Positions 23,869-32,862 of a stretch of 64,000 nt of DNA are shown in pieces (within the stretch, counting starts at the first letter, position 1; the number at the start of each line of letters is the position of its first letter). The stretch lies in NCBI RefSeq assembly GCF_017163705.1, contig NZ_JAFIWB010000019.1:1-64000 (forward strand), in the 5' to 3' direction. Both the position numbers and the translations under genes were made by a program. The notes beneath the pieces were generated by a model that made no database searches, had not been told where the DNA came from, and saw only the letters and a program-made list of their open reading frames with translations. Source of the DNA: Xanthomonas bonasiae (GTDB taxonomy: Bacteria; Pseudomonadota; Gammaproteobacteria; Xanthomonadales; Xanthomonadaceae).

Positions 23869-25293
23869 TCACAGCCTGTAGGCCCGCTTCGGCAACCGAT
23901 ACGCCAGATCCAGCGCGACCTCGGCGGCTTCGTCCTCGTCGAGGCGATGCTCGGCCACAAGTTTGGCCAGGAATGCGCAATCGACGCGGCGGGCGACATC
24001 GTGCCGCGCCGGGATCGACAGGAACGCGCGGGTGTCGTCGTTGAAGCCGACCGTGTTGTAGAAACCGGCGCTGGCCAGGGTCTGCTCGCGAAAGCGCCAC
24101 ATGCCTTCCGGCGCGTCGTGGAACCACCACGCCGGGCCGAGCAGCAGCGCCGGATAGTGCCCGGCCAGCGGTGCCAGTTCGCGCGCGTAGGTGCTCTCGT
24201 CCAGGGTGAACAGGATCAGGGTGAAGCCCGGTGTGTTGCCGAAGCGGTCCAGCAGCGGCTTGAGTGCGTGCACGTAGTCGGTGCGCAGCGGCAGGTCGGC
24301 GCCCTTGTCGCGGCCGTAGCGCGCGAACAGGCGGCGGTTGTGGTTGCGGAAGCAGCCCGGATGCAGTTGCATCACCAGGCCGTCGTCCACGCTCATCGCC
24401 GCCATCTCGGTCAGCATCTGCGCGCGGAACAGTTCCGCGTCCGCGGCGCTGGCACCGCCGCCGCGCACCCGCGCGAACAGCCGCGCGGCCTCGGCCGCGG
24501 GCAGGTCGGCGGTGGCCGCGCTGGGGTGGCCGTGGTCGGTGGAGGTGGCGCCCATCTGTGCGAAGAACGCACGGCGCTGGCGGTGCGCGCGCAGGTAGCC
24601 GTCCCAGGCGTACACGTCCTCGCCGGTCAGCTCGCCGAAACGGTGCAACGCATCGGGGAACTGCTCGTGTTCCGGATCGATCACCGCGTCGGGACGGTAG
24701 GCGGTGATCACCCGTCCGCCCCAGCCGCTGGCGCGGATCGTGGCGTGGTGCTGCAGCGGATCCAGCGGCGATTCGGTGGTGGCGATCACCTCGATGCCGA
24801 AGCGGTCGAACAGCGCGCGCGGCCGGAACGCCGCGGTCTGCAACGCCTCGCCGATGCGGTCGTAGTACAGGTCGGCGCTGGCCGCGTCCAGGCGCACGCG
24901 CAGGCCGAACACCTCGTGGAAGACATGGTTCAACCATAGCGCCGAGGGCGTGCCGCGCAGCAGCTGGAAGCGCTCGGCGAACACGCGCCAGGCCGCGCGC
25001 GGATCCACCGCCGCGCGGCTGCCGTCGGCGCGCGGGATGCCCAGCGCGTCCAGGTCCACGCCCTGGCTGTAGAGCATGCGGAACACGTAGTGGTCGGGCA
25101 CCAGCAGCAGTTCGGTGGCGTTGGCGAACGGCGCATCCTCGGCGAACCAGGCCGGATCGGTGTGTCCGTGCGGGCTGACGATCGGCAGCGCGGCGACCTG
25201 CGCGTACAGGCGGCGCGCGATCGCGCGCAGGCCCGGCTCCGGCGGCAGCAGACGGTCGGGATGCAGGGACAGGGCGGGGGAGGACAGGGTCAT
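23869..25293 (-). CDS. uxaC: Glucuronate isomerase
   Basis: 474 residues, the usual size for UxaC. It isomerises D-glucuronate to D-fructuronate (and galacturonate to tagaturonate) in the cytoplasm, the first step of hexuronate catabolism. Family signatures are LPIVSPHGHTDPAW (metal-binding His-x-His), NHVFHEVFGL, VIATTESPLDPLQHH and LFTLDESTYARELAPLAGHYPALLLGPAWWFHDAPEGM. It lies within the xylan operon, upstream of the GH2 gene with a possible GTGA overlap and 52 bp downstream of the GH10 gene. It would process glucuronate released from glucuronoxylan. Confidence 0.96.
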   Translation of the reverse strand: MTLSSPALSLHPDRLLPPEPGLRAIARRLYAQVAALPIVSPHGHTDPAWFAEDAPFANATELLLVPDHYVFRMLYSQGVDLDALGIPRADGSRAAVDPRAAWRVFAERFQLLRGTPSALWLNHVFHEVFGLRVRLDAASADLYYDRIGEALQTAAFRPRALFDRFGIEVIATTESPLDPLQHHATIRASGWGGRVITAYRPDAVIDPEHEQFPDALHRFGELTGEDVYAWDGYLRAHRQRRAFFAQMGATSTDHGHPSAATADLPAAEAARLFARVRGGGASAADAELFRAQMLTEMAAMSVDDGLVMQLHPGCFRNHNRRLFARYGRDKGADLPLRTDYVHALKPLLDRFGNTPGFTLILFTLDESTYARELAPLAGHYPALLLGPAWWFHDAPEGMWRFREQTLASAGFYNTVGFNDDTRAFLSIPARHDVARRVDCAFLAKLVAEHRLDEDEAAEVALDLAYRLPKRAYRL

Positions 25294-25345
25294 GGTCGGC
25301 AGGCGGGTCGTGGAGGGATGATGGTCGGAAGCAGCGCGCTTGGCG

Positions 25346-26329
25346 CTACGGCTTGCTCGCCACGTAGCCGCGCAGCCACGCCAGCGCCGGGCGCTCGCTG
25401 CCGTCGTCGCGGATCAGGTACGCGCCTTCCTTGTCGCGCCACAGGCCGCGGCGAAAGCCCCACAGGGTCACGCCGCGCACGCTCGGGTGCTCCCAGAACA
25501 GCGGGAACACGCGCTGGTAGTCGGCCAGTTGCTGCGCATCGGTGGGCCCGTCCAGGTCGAGTTCGGTGACGTAGATCGGCAGGCCGGTCGCGGCCAGCGT
25601 GTCGAGGTTGGCGCGGTGGACCGAGATCGGCACGTCCGCCCGCGTCTCGAAGGCATGTTGCTGCAGGCCGATCGCATCGATCAGGCGCTCGCGCTGCAGC
25701 AGCTGGATGACCTGCAGATACTGGCGCGTGGCGTCGGCACTGTTGGTGATGCCGTAGTCGTTGATCATCAGCTTGGCATGGGGGAAATGGCGCCGCGCCA
25801 GACGGAACGACTGCAGCACCCAATCCCAGCCGGTGCTGCCGGCGCCGCCCAGCGCCTGCAGGTAGTTGCCGCTGTCGTCTTTCCTGTCGTCGGGCTGATT
25901 GTGGCCCGGCAGGGTTTCGTTGGCCACCTCCAGCAGGTCGATGTCCGGATAGCGCTGCGCCACCGCGGCGAACCACTGCTCGATCGCGGCGCGCTGTTCC
26001 GTGGGCGGCAGCGTCCGCATCCACAGCGGCTGTTGGCTGCCCCAGATCAGCACGTGCATCTGGAACGGCATGTTGTTGCGCTTGGCCAGGTTATAGGCGT
26101 CATCGAGCGCGCTCCAGTCCATGCGTCCGCGCACCGCTTCCACGCTGCCCCATTTGCCGGCGTTCTCGGGCGTGACCTTGTTCCAGTACCGGGTGAAGCC
26201 CTGCGCCTGCGATGGGCTGTAGGCGCTGCCCAGGAAGCGCTGCTTGCCGGTGGCCAGCGGCGCGGCGCCCGCTGCGGCGGAAACGGCCAGCAACAGCGAC
26301 AACAAAAGCGAAGCGATCGTTTTCATCAT
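25346..26329 (-). CDS. GH10 endo-xylanase (Xyn10A-like)
   Basis: 327 residues with signal peptide MMKTIASLLLSLLLAVSAAAGA. It is a compact GH10 enzyme: acid/base Glu at about 138 in LLEVANETLPG and nucleophile Glu at about 256 in IYVTELDLDG. Unlike the second GH10 at 19773 it has the shorter N-terminal KQRFLGSAYSPSQAQGFTRYWNKVTPENAGKW subsite region. The start at 26329 (or 26326) is fixed by the signal peptide; the open frame continues to 26422. The two distant GH10 types probably differ in cleavage of decorated xylan. Confidence 0.92.
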   Translation of the reverse strand: MMKTIASLLLSLLLAVSAAAGAAPLATGKQRFLGSAYSPSQAQGFTRYWNKVTPENAGKWGSVEAVRGRMDWSALDDAYNLAKRNNMPFQMHVLIWGSQQPLWMRTLPPTEQRAAIEQWFAAVAQRYPDIDLLEVANETLPGHNQPDDRKDDSGNYLQALGGAGSTGWDWVLQSFRLARRHFPHAKLMINDYGITNSADATRQYLQVIQLLQRERLIDAIGLQQHAFETRADVPISVHRANLDTLAATGLPIYVTELDLDGPTDAQQLADYQRVFPLFWEHPSVRGVTLWGFRRGLWRDKEGAYLIRDDGSERPALAWLRGYVASKP

Positions 26330-26428
26330 GGCGTCTCGATGGGGGGGGAGCAGGGATGGAACGCTGTCGGGATGGACGCGGGCACGCCCGCACGTCCGCG
26401 CCTCCCGGCCTGCACCAGGCAAGCCCGG

Positions 26429-27739
26429 TCAGGCATGGTCTTGCAACTGCGCCGGCTGCAGGCGCGGCGCCAGCCACTGCACCAGCGCCAGCGCCAGCAG
26501 GTAGGCCGAGCCGGCCATCAGGAACACCGGCACGTAACTGCCGGTGGCCTCGAGCAGGAAGCCGATGAAGGTGGCGATCAGCATGCCGCCGACCGCGCCG
26601 GCGAAGCCGCCGATGCCGACCACGGTGGCCACCGCGTGGCGCGGGAACATGTCCGAGGGCAGGGTGAACAGGTTCGCCGACCAGCCCTGGTGCGCGGCGG
26701 TGGCCAGGCCGATCAGCCCCACCGCCAGCCACAGGTTGTCGGCGCGCGCGGCGAACACGATCGGCACCACCGCCAGCGCGCAGATCAGCATCGCGGTCTT
26801 GCGCGCGCGGTTGACGCTCCAGCCGCGGGCGATGAAGCGCCCGGCGATCCAGCCGCCGGTGATGCTGCCGACGTCGGCGAGCACGAAGATCACGATCAGC
26901 GGCGCGCCGAGCTGCAGCAGGCTCAGCCCATACTCGGCATGCAGGAACTTGGGCAGCCAGAACAGGAAGAACCACCAGATCGGATCGGTGACGAACTTCG
27001 CCACCACGAACGCCCAGGCCTGGCGGTGGCGCAGCACCTGCGCCCAGCTCAGCCGTTGCACGGGTTCGGGCGGATCGCTGCGGATATGCGCCAGTTCCGC
27101 CGCGCTCAGGCGCGGCTGCTGCTCCGGCGCGCGATAGTTCAGCCACCACACCGCCAGCCAGGTGGCGCTGAGCGCGCCGGTGAACAGGAACGCCGACTGC
27201 CAGCCCCAGGTGCTGGCGATCACCGGCACCAGCAGGGGGGCGACGATGGCGCCGATGTTGGAGCCGGAATTGAAGATGCCGGTGGCCAGCGCGCGCTCGC
27301 GCCGCGGAAACCATTCGGCCACGGTCTTGATCGCCGCCGGGAAGTTGCCCGATTCGCCCAGGCCCAGGAAGAAGCGCGCGATCGCGAAGCCGACGACGCT
27401 GGTGGCCAGCGCATGGCTCATCGCCGCCAGGCTCCAGATGCCGATCGCCAGCGCGTAGCCGGCGCGCGTGCCGAAGCGGTCGATCACCGCGCCGCTGCAC
27501 AGCAGGCCCAGCGCGTAGGCGGCCTGGAACGCGGTGACGATGTAGCCGTATTCGATCTCGTTCCAGCCGATCTGCACCTGCAGGAACGGCGCCAGCACGC
27601 CGAGCACCTGGCGGTCGATGTAGTTGATGGTGGTGGCGGCGAGCAGCAGCGCGCAGATGCGCCAGCGCATGCGCCCCAGACGCGAGCCGGCGGCGGTGCC
27701 GGCGGTGTCGGTCGCATCGGCGCCGGGCGAGGGCATCAT
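26429..27739 (-). CDS. MFS hexuronate transporter, ExuT-like
   Basis: 436 residues with about twelve membrane helices, of the anion:cation symporter branch. Family marks are TINYIDRQVLGVLAPFLQ in the first helix, DRFGTRAGYALAIGIWSLAAMSHA in loop 2-3, and GLGESGNFPAAIKTVAEWFPRRERALATGIFNSGSNIGA. It would take up glucuronate or galacturonate across the inner membrane. It is the first gene of the minus-strand xylan operon, 177 bp from one xyl-box, and followed after 99 bp by the GH10 gene. The start is MMPSP at 27739; the open frame continues to 27802. Confidence 0.85.
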   Translation of the reverse strand: MMPSPGADATDTAGTAAGSRLGRMRWRICALLLAATTINYIDRQVLGVLAPFLQVQIGWNEIEYGYIVTAFQAAYALGLLCSGAVIDRFGTRAGYALAIGIWSLAAMSHALATSVVGFAIARFFLGLGESGNFPAAIKTVAEWFPRRERALATGIFNSGSNIGAIVAPLLVPVIASTWGWQSAFLFTGALSATWLAVWWLNYRAPEQQPRLSAAELAHIRSDPPEPVQRLSWAQVLRHRQAWAFVVAKFVTDPIWWFFLFWLPKFLHAEYGLSLLQLGAPLIVIFVLADVGSITGGWIAGRFIARGWSVNRARKTAMLICALAVVPIVFAARADNLWLAVGLIGLATAAHQGWSANLFTLPSDMFPRHAVATVVGIGGFAGAVGGMLIATFIGFLLEATGSYVPVFLMAGSAYLLALALVQWLAPRLQPAQLQDHA

Positions 27740-27915
27740 GTCCGCGATACCGGCATGGCGGCCTGGATGCGCGCAGTGCGTCGCGAAGGTCGGCGGCAAC
27801 ATGCGGCGCCGCTTCTATGCAGCTGTCGGATATTGCGATGCAGCACGCAATCTGCGCTGTTCCCAGTTCGGTGCATACGCTTCGATCCCCACAGGGCGCG
27901 GCGGTCGCCGCCGTT

Positions 27916-27929
27916 TGGTAGCGCTATCA
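27916..27929. promoter_or_regulatory. xyl-box (one mismatch), XylR operator
   Basis: TGGTAGCGCTATCA differs at one position from TGGTAGCGCTAACA, the 14-bp operator reported for xylan genes of X. campestris and bound by the LacI-family repressor XylR. It lies 177 bp before the ExuT-like start, facing the minus-strand operon. Confidence 0.8.
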
Positions 27930-28085
27930 TTAGCACGCCGCCGCAGGCGATCCATCGTGCACAGCAGCACGAGACGCGATGCCGACACCGAGATGCGACG
28001 CGCATCCGCCGTACCCATGCGCACGTTTTCCGGAATGTATCGGTGCGTGGCGGGCTTATGTTGCCCTGCAGCGTGACAGCCATCT

Positions 28086-28099
28086 TGGTAGCGCTAACA
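28086..28099. promoter_or_regulatory. xyl-box (exact), XylR operator
   Basis: TGGTAGCGCTAACA matches the published xyl-box exactly. It is 133 bp upstream of the TonB-dependent receptor start and 157 bp from the centre of the other xyl-box, so each divergent arm has its own operator. Confidence 0.88.
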
Positions 28100-28231
28100 T
28101 CCGCGGCCACGGCCCAGCCACGGGCCTTGAAGTCGCTGCACGTTTTTCCGTCGCTCGGGCAATTCGTCGGCTGGTCGCTCCGCGTCACCTTCACGGAGCC
28201 GCAGGTCGCCTGTTTTTTGGGGAGGATCACG

Positions 28232-31171
28232 GTGAAGAACAGTTACGCGCGCACCACGTTGTCTCATGCACTGGCCACCGCATTGCTCGGCATGGCTGCC
28301 GGCAGCGCCTGGGCGCAGACCGCGCCACCCACGCAGGCGCCTGCGGCGCAGGCGGCGCCATCGCCCGCACCGGCCGGCGACGATGCGGTGAAGCAACTGG
28401 ATACGGTCACTGTCTCCGGCTACCGCCGCAGCATCCAGTTCTCCACCGACGCCAAGCGCGATTCGGTGACCTTCAGCGATACCGTGTTCGCCGAGGACAT
28501 CGGCAAGTTCCCGGACATGAACATCGCCGAGTCGCTCAACCGCATTCCCGGCGTGCAGCTCTCGCGCGACGTCAATGGCGAAGGCCTGAACATCGCCATC
28601 CGCGGCCTGGGCACCAGCTTCACCAAGACCACGCTCAACGGCGCCAGCATCGCCACCGCCTCGATCGGCCTCAATGCGCAGAACCAGAACCGCGAAGTGG
28701 ATCTGAATCTGTTCCCGACCGAGTTCTTCACCCAGCTGACGGTGAGCAAGACGCCGACCGCGAGCATGCTCGAAGGCGGCGTGTCCGGCGTGGTCGACAT
28801 GCGCAGCGCGCGGCCGTTCGATCGGCCCGGCACGCATCTGACCTACCAGCTGCAAGGCGACTGGAACAGCACCAGCGAAAAGACCACGCCGCGCGGCGCG
28901 CTGATGGGCAGCTGGACCAACGCGGCCGGTACCTTCGGCGCGCTGTTCGGCGTGGCCTCGGTGCGCAGCAAGCTCGGCGTGGAAGGCTTCGAGAGCGTGG
29001 GCTGGACCAATCCGGGCCTGACCTACGCGCAGTGCGGGCTGACCCCGCCGGCCGGCACGCCATCGACCAACCAGCCGGCCGCGTGCAATGCCAACGGCGG
29101 CGGCAACTGGCGCATTCCCGATACCGTGCCGGTCACCGCCGGCGCCGGCCTCACCCCCGGGCAGAGCATCGACGCCGCCTGGCTGCTGGCGCACAACCCC
29201 GGCCTGAGCATCGAACAGATCAGCGACGCGCTGATCCCGCGCCTGGGTCGCCGCGTGCAGATGCAGGGCGACCGCAGCCGCGACGCGTCGGTGATGTCGC
29301 TGGAATGGCGGCCCAGCGACACCGCGCATTTCTACCTGGACACGCTGTTCTCCAAGGCCAAGCGCGACACCGAACGCACCAGCATGAACCTGATCGGGCG
29401 CAACGGGAACATGATTCCGTTGGACATGCAGGTGGACGGCAACGGCGTCGTCACCGATGCCACCTTCACCAATGCCCAGTACTTCCTGGAAGCGCGCCCG
29501 TACCATGAGAACGTCAAGTTCTGGAGCGTCAATCCGGGCGCCGAACTGCTGTTCGGCGCGAACCAGGACATCAAGCTCAACGTGCAGGCCAACGCCACGC
29601 GCAGCTGGATGTACCGGCAGTCGCCGAGCATCCTGGTGACCTCGCCGTTCACCACGGTGGACTACAGCAATACGGGTGGCGACCAGCCCTCGATCGACAG
29701 CCCGCTGGACCTCAACGATCCGAACCTGGGCTGGAGCTGGACCGGCGGCCGGCTCAACATCAGCAACGAGAAGCGCGAGACCGAGACCCGCGGCGCGCGC
29801 GCCGACTTGCAGTTCGGCGAAGACAAGCGCAACGTCAAGGTCGGCGTCGCCTACGATCAGGCCGAGCGCCATATCCGCGGCTTCGACAACAGCGCCGCGT
29901 GGGAGACCCTGGTCTGCCGCGGCGCCGCCGCCACCTGCACCGGCGGCGCCGGCTCGCTGATCCCGCAGTCGGCGCTGGCCTCCTACCTCAAGCCCGGCCA
30001 GGGCGGCTTCATCACCGTGGACTTCGACCGCTTCCTGCGCGACAGCGGCTACTACGGCCTGAGCGACAGTGCGCCGGAGACCAACGCGGCCAACACCGGC
30101 GCTTCCACCGGCGGCATCCTGGAGAAGAACTGGGGCTTCTACGTCGAGGCCAACGGCGAGACCGACGTATGGAACCGGTCGATGCGCTTCAACGCCGGCG
30201 TGCGCTACGTGACCACCGACCAGACGATCAGCGGCCCTGTCACCATCGGCGGGGTGCGCCGCTACCAGGTGCTGAACTCGGACTACAACGAACTGCTGCC
30301 TTCGTTCAACGTGGCCTGGGACGTGGCCGACAGCGTGGTGCTGCGCCTGTCGGGCTCGCGCACGCTGACCCGGCCCGATCCCAGCGCGATGCTGCCCAAC
30401 ACCAACTTCAGCGATCCCTCCGCGCAGACCGCCACCCAGGGCAATTCCAACCTGGCGCCGTACCGGTCCACCAACGTGGACATCGGCGGCGAGTGGTACA
30501 CCGGCGGCGAAGGCTTCGTCGGCCTGACCCTGTTCGACAAGCGCATCGACGGCTTCACCGTCAACGGCGTGCGCCGCATTCCGTTCCAGGACCTGGGCGT
30601 GGCCTACAGCGACCTGACCGCGACCCAGCAGGCCGCGATCGACCAGCGCGGCGGGCCGAACGCGGCCACCGTGGACGTGCAGACCCAGGTCAACGCCGAC
30701 GGCACGCTCAACATCCGCGGCCTGGAAGCGATCTGGGTGCAGCCGCTGGACCGCCTGCTCGACGGCCTGGGCTTCAGCCTCAACTACACCCACGTCAAGC
30801 AGGAGTCCGAGGGCGATGGCATCCAGGCGGTGGCGGTGGGCGTGGCGCCGAACCTGTGGAACGGCACGGTGTACTGGGAGAAGAACAACGCCTCGGTGCG
30901 CCTGTCCTACGCCTGGAACGACGACATGATCATCTCCGGCGCCAACCAGAACGGCATTCCCGATGCGCGGCTGATGGCCGATGCGCGCGGGCAGCTGGAC
31001 CTGTCGGCCAGCTACACGCTGGCGTGGGTCCGCTCGGCGCCGCAGATCACCCTCAACGTCACCAACCTCACCAACGAACCGCTGCGCACCACCTTCCAGT
31101 ATCCGAACGCCACCTACGACCTGTACCAGCCCGGACGCACCATCATGCTCGGCATCCGCGGCTCGTTCTGA
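28232..31171 (+). CDS. TonB-dependent receptor for xylo-oligosaccharides
   Basis: 979 residues. The signal peptide runs to AWAQ (LSHALATALLGMAAGSAWAQ). A TonB-box-like DTVTVSGYR precedes the plug (FSDTVFAEDIGKFPDMNIAESLNRIPGVQ...GEGLNIAIRGLG), and a 22-strand barrel ends in the aromatic YDLYQPGRTIMLGIRGSF. It imports oligosaccharides through the outer membrane. The GTG start follows GGGGAGG at 28218-28224. Position next to GH10/UxaC genes and a xyl-box matches the described xytB neighbourhood of X. campestris, so xylan products are the likely ligand. The upstream gap 27740-28231 holds both xyl-boxes and no gene. Confidence 0.92.
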   Translation: MKNSYARTTLSHALATALLGMAAGSAWAQTAPPTQAPAAQAAPSPAPAGDDAVKQLDTVTVSGYRRSIQFSTDAKRDSVTFSDTVFAEDIGKFPDMNIAESLNRIPGVQLSRDVNGEGLNIAIRGLGTSFTKTTLNGASIATASIGLNAQNQNREVDLNLFPTEFFTQLTVSKTPTASMLEGGVSGVVDMRSARPFDRPGTHLTYQLQGDWNSTSEKTTPRGALMGSWTNAAGTFGALFGVASVRSKLGVEGFESVGWTNPGLTYAQCGLTPPAGTPSTNQPAACNANGGGNWRIPDTVPVTAGAGLTPGQSIDAAWLLAHNPGLSIEQISDALIPRLGRRVQMQGDRSRDASVMSLEWRPSDTAHFYLDTLFSKAKRDTERTSMNLIGRNGNMIPLDMQVDGNGVVTDATFTNAQYFLEARPYHENVKFWSVNPGAELLFGANQDIKLNVQANATRSWMYRQSPSILVTSPFTTVDYSNTGGDQPSIDSPLDLNDPNLGWSWTGGRLNISNEKRETETRGARADLQFGEDKRNVKVGVAYDQAERHIRGFDNSAAWETLVCRGAAATCTGGAGSLIPQSALASYLKPGQGGFITVDFDRFLRDSGYYGLSDSAPETNAANTGASTGGILEKNWGFYVEANGETDVWNRSMRFNAGVRYVTTDQTISGPVTIGGVRRYQVLNSDYNELLPSFNVAWDVADSVVLRLSGSRTLTRPDPSAMLPNTNFSDPSAQTATQGNSNLAPYRSTNVDIGGEWYTGGEGFVGLTLFDKRIDGFTVNGVRRIPFQDLGVAYSDLTATQQAAIDQRGGPNAATVDVQTQVNADGTLNIRGLEAIWVQPLDRLLDGLGFSLNYTHVKQESEGDGIQAVAVGVAPNLWNGTVYWEKNNASVRLSYAWNDDMIISGANQNGIPDARLMADARGQLDLSASYTLAWVRSAPQITLNVTNLTNEPLRTTFQYPNATYDLYQPGRTIMLGIRGSF

Positions 31172-31347
31172 GCCTGGCGCCGGGCGCGGTGCCCCGCTGC
31201 GGCGAGGCATCGCGCGCGCGGCCGGCGCAGGCCTGCCGCCTGGCGCGCCGCCACCGCTGCACCTGCTTCCGCCTTCGCCGTACCCTCGTCCTCCGGCCCC
31301 TCTCCCGGCGGAGAGGGCAGCAAGCTCCTCCCGCGACTCCCAGGCCC

Positions 31348-32832
31348 ATGACCAGCACGCACCGCCTCCCGCTCAGCGAAAAGATCGGCTACAGCCTGGG
31401 CGACCTGGCCGCCAACCTGATCTTCCAGACCCTGATCACGTTCCTGGCGTTCTTCTACACCGACATCTACCGCATCCCCGCCGGCACCGCGGCCACGCTG
31501 ATCTCGGTGGTCGGCCTGTTCGGCGCGCTGGTGTTCACGCCGCTGGTGGGCGTGCTCGCCGACCGCACGCGCACGCGCTGGGGCAAGTTCCGGCCGTGGA
31601 TCCTGTGGACCGCGCTGCCGTTCGGCGCGATCTCGCTGCTCGCCTTCAGCACCCCGGCGCTGAGCGAGCAGGGCAAGGTGATCTACGCGTTCACCACCTA
31701 CACCCTGCTGGTGCTGATCTACGTCGCCAACAACCTGCCGTATTCGGCGCTCAGCGGCGTGCTCACCGGCAGCATGGAGCAGCGCAACAGCCTGTCGGCG
31801 TACCGCTTCTTCGCGGTCACCATCGCCCAGTTCGTGATCCAGGTGCTGCTGCTGCCGCTGGTGCTGATCCTCGGCAACGGCGACAAGGCGCAGGGCTTCC
31901 AGCGCACCATGGCGCTGTTCGCGGTGGTCGGCACGCTGTGCTTCCTGATCACCTTCCTCACCACCCGCGAGCGGGTGCTGCCGATCGCCGCGGAACCGTC
32001 CAGCGTGCGCAAGGACCTGGGCGACCTGGTCCGCAACAAGCCATGGCTGGTGATGCTGGCCCTGACCATCCTGGTGTTCGTCAACCTGGCGATGAAGGGC
32101 GGCATGTACGTGTACTACTTCAAGTACTACCTGGATGCGGCGGCGTTGACCCGCTTCCTCGACCAGGCCGGGTTCAACGGCTTCATCGCCGGCATCAACG
32201 GCTTGCTCGCCAGCGCCGGGCTGACCGCGTTGCACTGGCCGCAGGATGCGCCGACCTCCGCCTTCAGCGTGTTCAGCGCCGGCGGCATCCTGGCGATGAT
32301 CGTCGGCATCGGCTGCTCCAAGCGCCTGGCCGACCGCTACGGCAAGCGCAACGTGTTCGGTGCGGCGCTGCTGGTGTCCACGCTGTTCCTGCTGGCGTTC
32401 GCGGTCTATCCGCCGCAGGCGATCGGCCTGGTGTTCGGCTCCTACGTGCTGCACGGATTCTTCTACGGCATCACCATCCCGCTGCTGTGGGCGATGATCG
32501 CCGACGTGGCCGACTACTCGGAGTGGAAGAACCACCGCCGCGCCACCGCGATCATCTTCTCGGCGATGCTGTGCGGGCTGAAGGTCGGCCTGAGCGTCGG
32601 CGGGGCGCTGGTCGCCGGCCTGCTCGCCTTCTACGGCTACGACGCCGCGCTGCCGCAGCAGAGCGCTGCGGTGACCGGCGGCATCCGCCTGGCGGTCAGC
32701 GTGTACTGCGCGATCCCGTTCCTGCTCGGCGTGGCGCTGCTGTTCCTGTACGAGATCGACAAGGCGCTGGAGTCGCGCATCGAACGCGACCTGGACACGC
32801 GCCGCCTGCAGGCCGCCGCGCTCGGCAACTGA
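31348..32832 (+). CDS. GPH-family sugar:cation symporter
   Basis: 494 residues with about twelve helices, of the glycoside-pentoside-hexuronide symporter family. Marks: KIGYSLGDLAANLIFQTLITFLAFFYTDIY at the start, DRTRTRWGKFRPWILWTALPFG in the 2-3 loop and WAMIADVADYSEWKNHRRATAIIFSAM, the highly conserved D..DY.E...G.R loop. It would import xylose, xylobiose or related products from the periplasm. It follows the receptor after 176 bp, which include the hairpin CCCTCTCC-CGGC-GGAGAGGG (31298-31317) and lack a T-run, so read-through is likely. The start at 31348 lacks a strong Shine-Dalgarno. Confidence 0.9.
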   Translation: MTSTHRLPLSEKIGYSLGDLAANLIFQTLITFLAFFYTDIYRIPAGTAATLISVVGLFGALVFTPLVGVLADRTRTRWGKFRPWILWTALPFGAISLLAFSTPALSEQGKVIYAFTTYTLLVLIYVANNLPYSALSGVLTGSMEQRNSLSAYRFFAVTIAQFVIQVLLLPLVLILGNGDKAQGFQRTMALFAVVGTLCFLITFLTTRERVLPIAAEPSSVRKDLGDLVRNKPWLVMLALTILVFVNLAMKGGMYVYYFKYYLDAAALTRFLDQAGFNGFIAGINGLLASAGLTALHWPQDAPTSAFSVFSAGGILAMIVGIGCSKRLADRYGKRNVFGAALLVSTLFLLAFAVYPPQAIGLVFGSYVLHGFFYGITIPLLWAMIADVADYSEWKNHRRATAIIFSAMLCGLKVGLSVGGALVAGLLAFYGYDAALPQQSAAVTGGIRLAVSVYCAIPFLLGVALLFLYEIDKALESRIERDLDTRRLQAAALGN

Positions 32833-32862
32833 CGCTTCCTCCCCTCACGCTCTAGGTACGCA

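Noticed and set aside
28094-31210. A 1038-residue open frame antisense to the TonB-dependent receptor
   Set aside because: High-GC codon bias opens the opposite strand; it has Arg/Ala/Gly-rich content with no domain, and the sense frame is a clear receptor.
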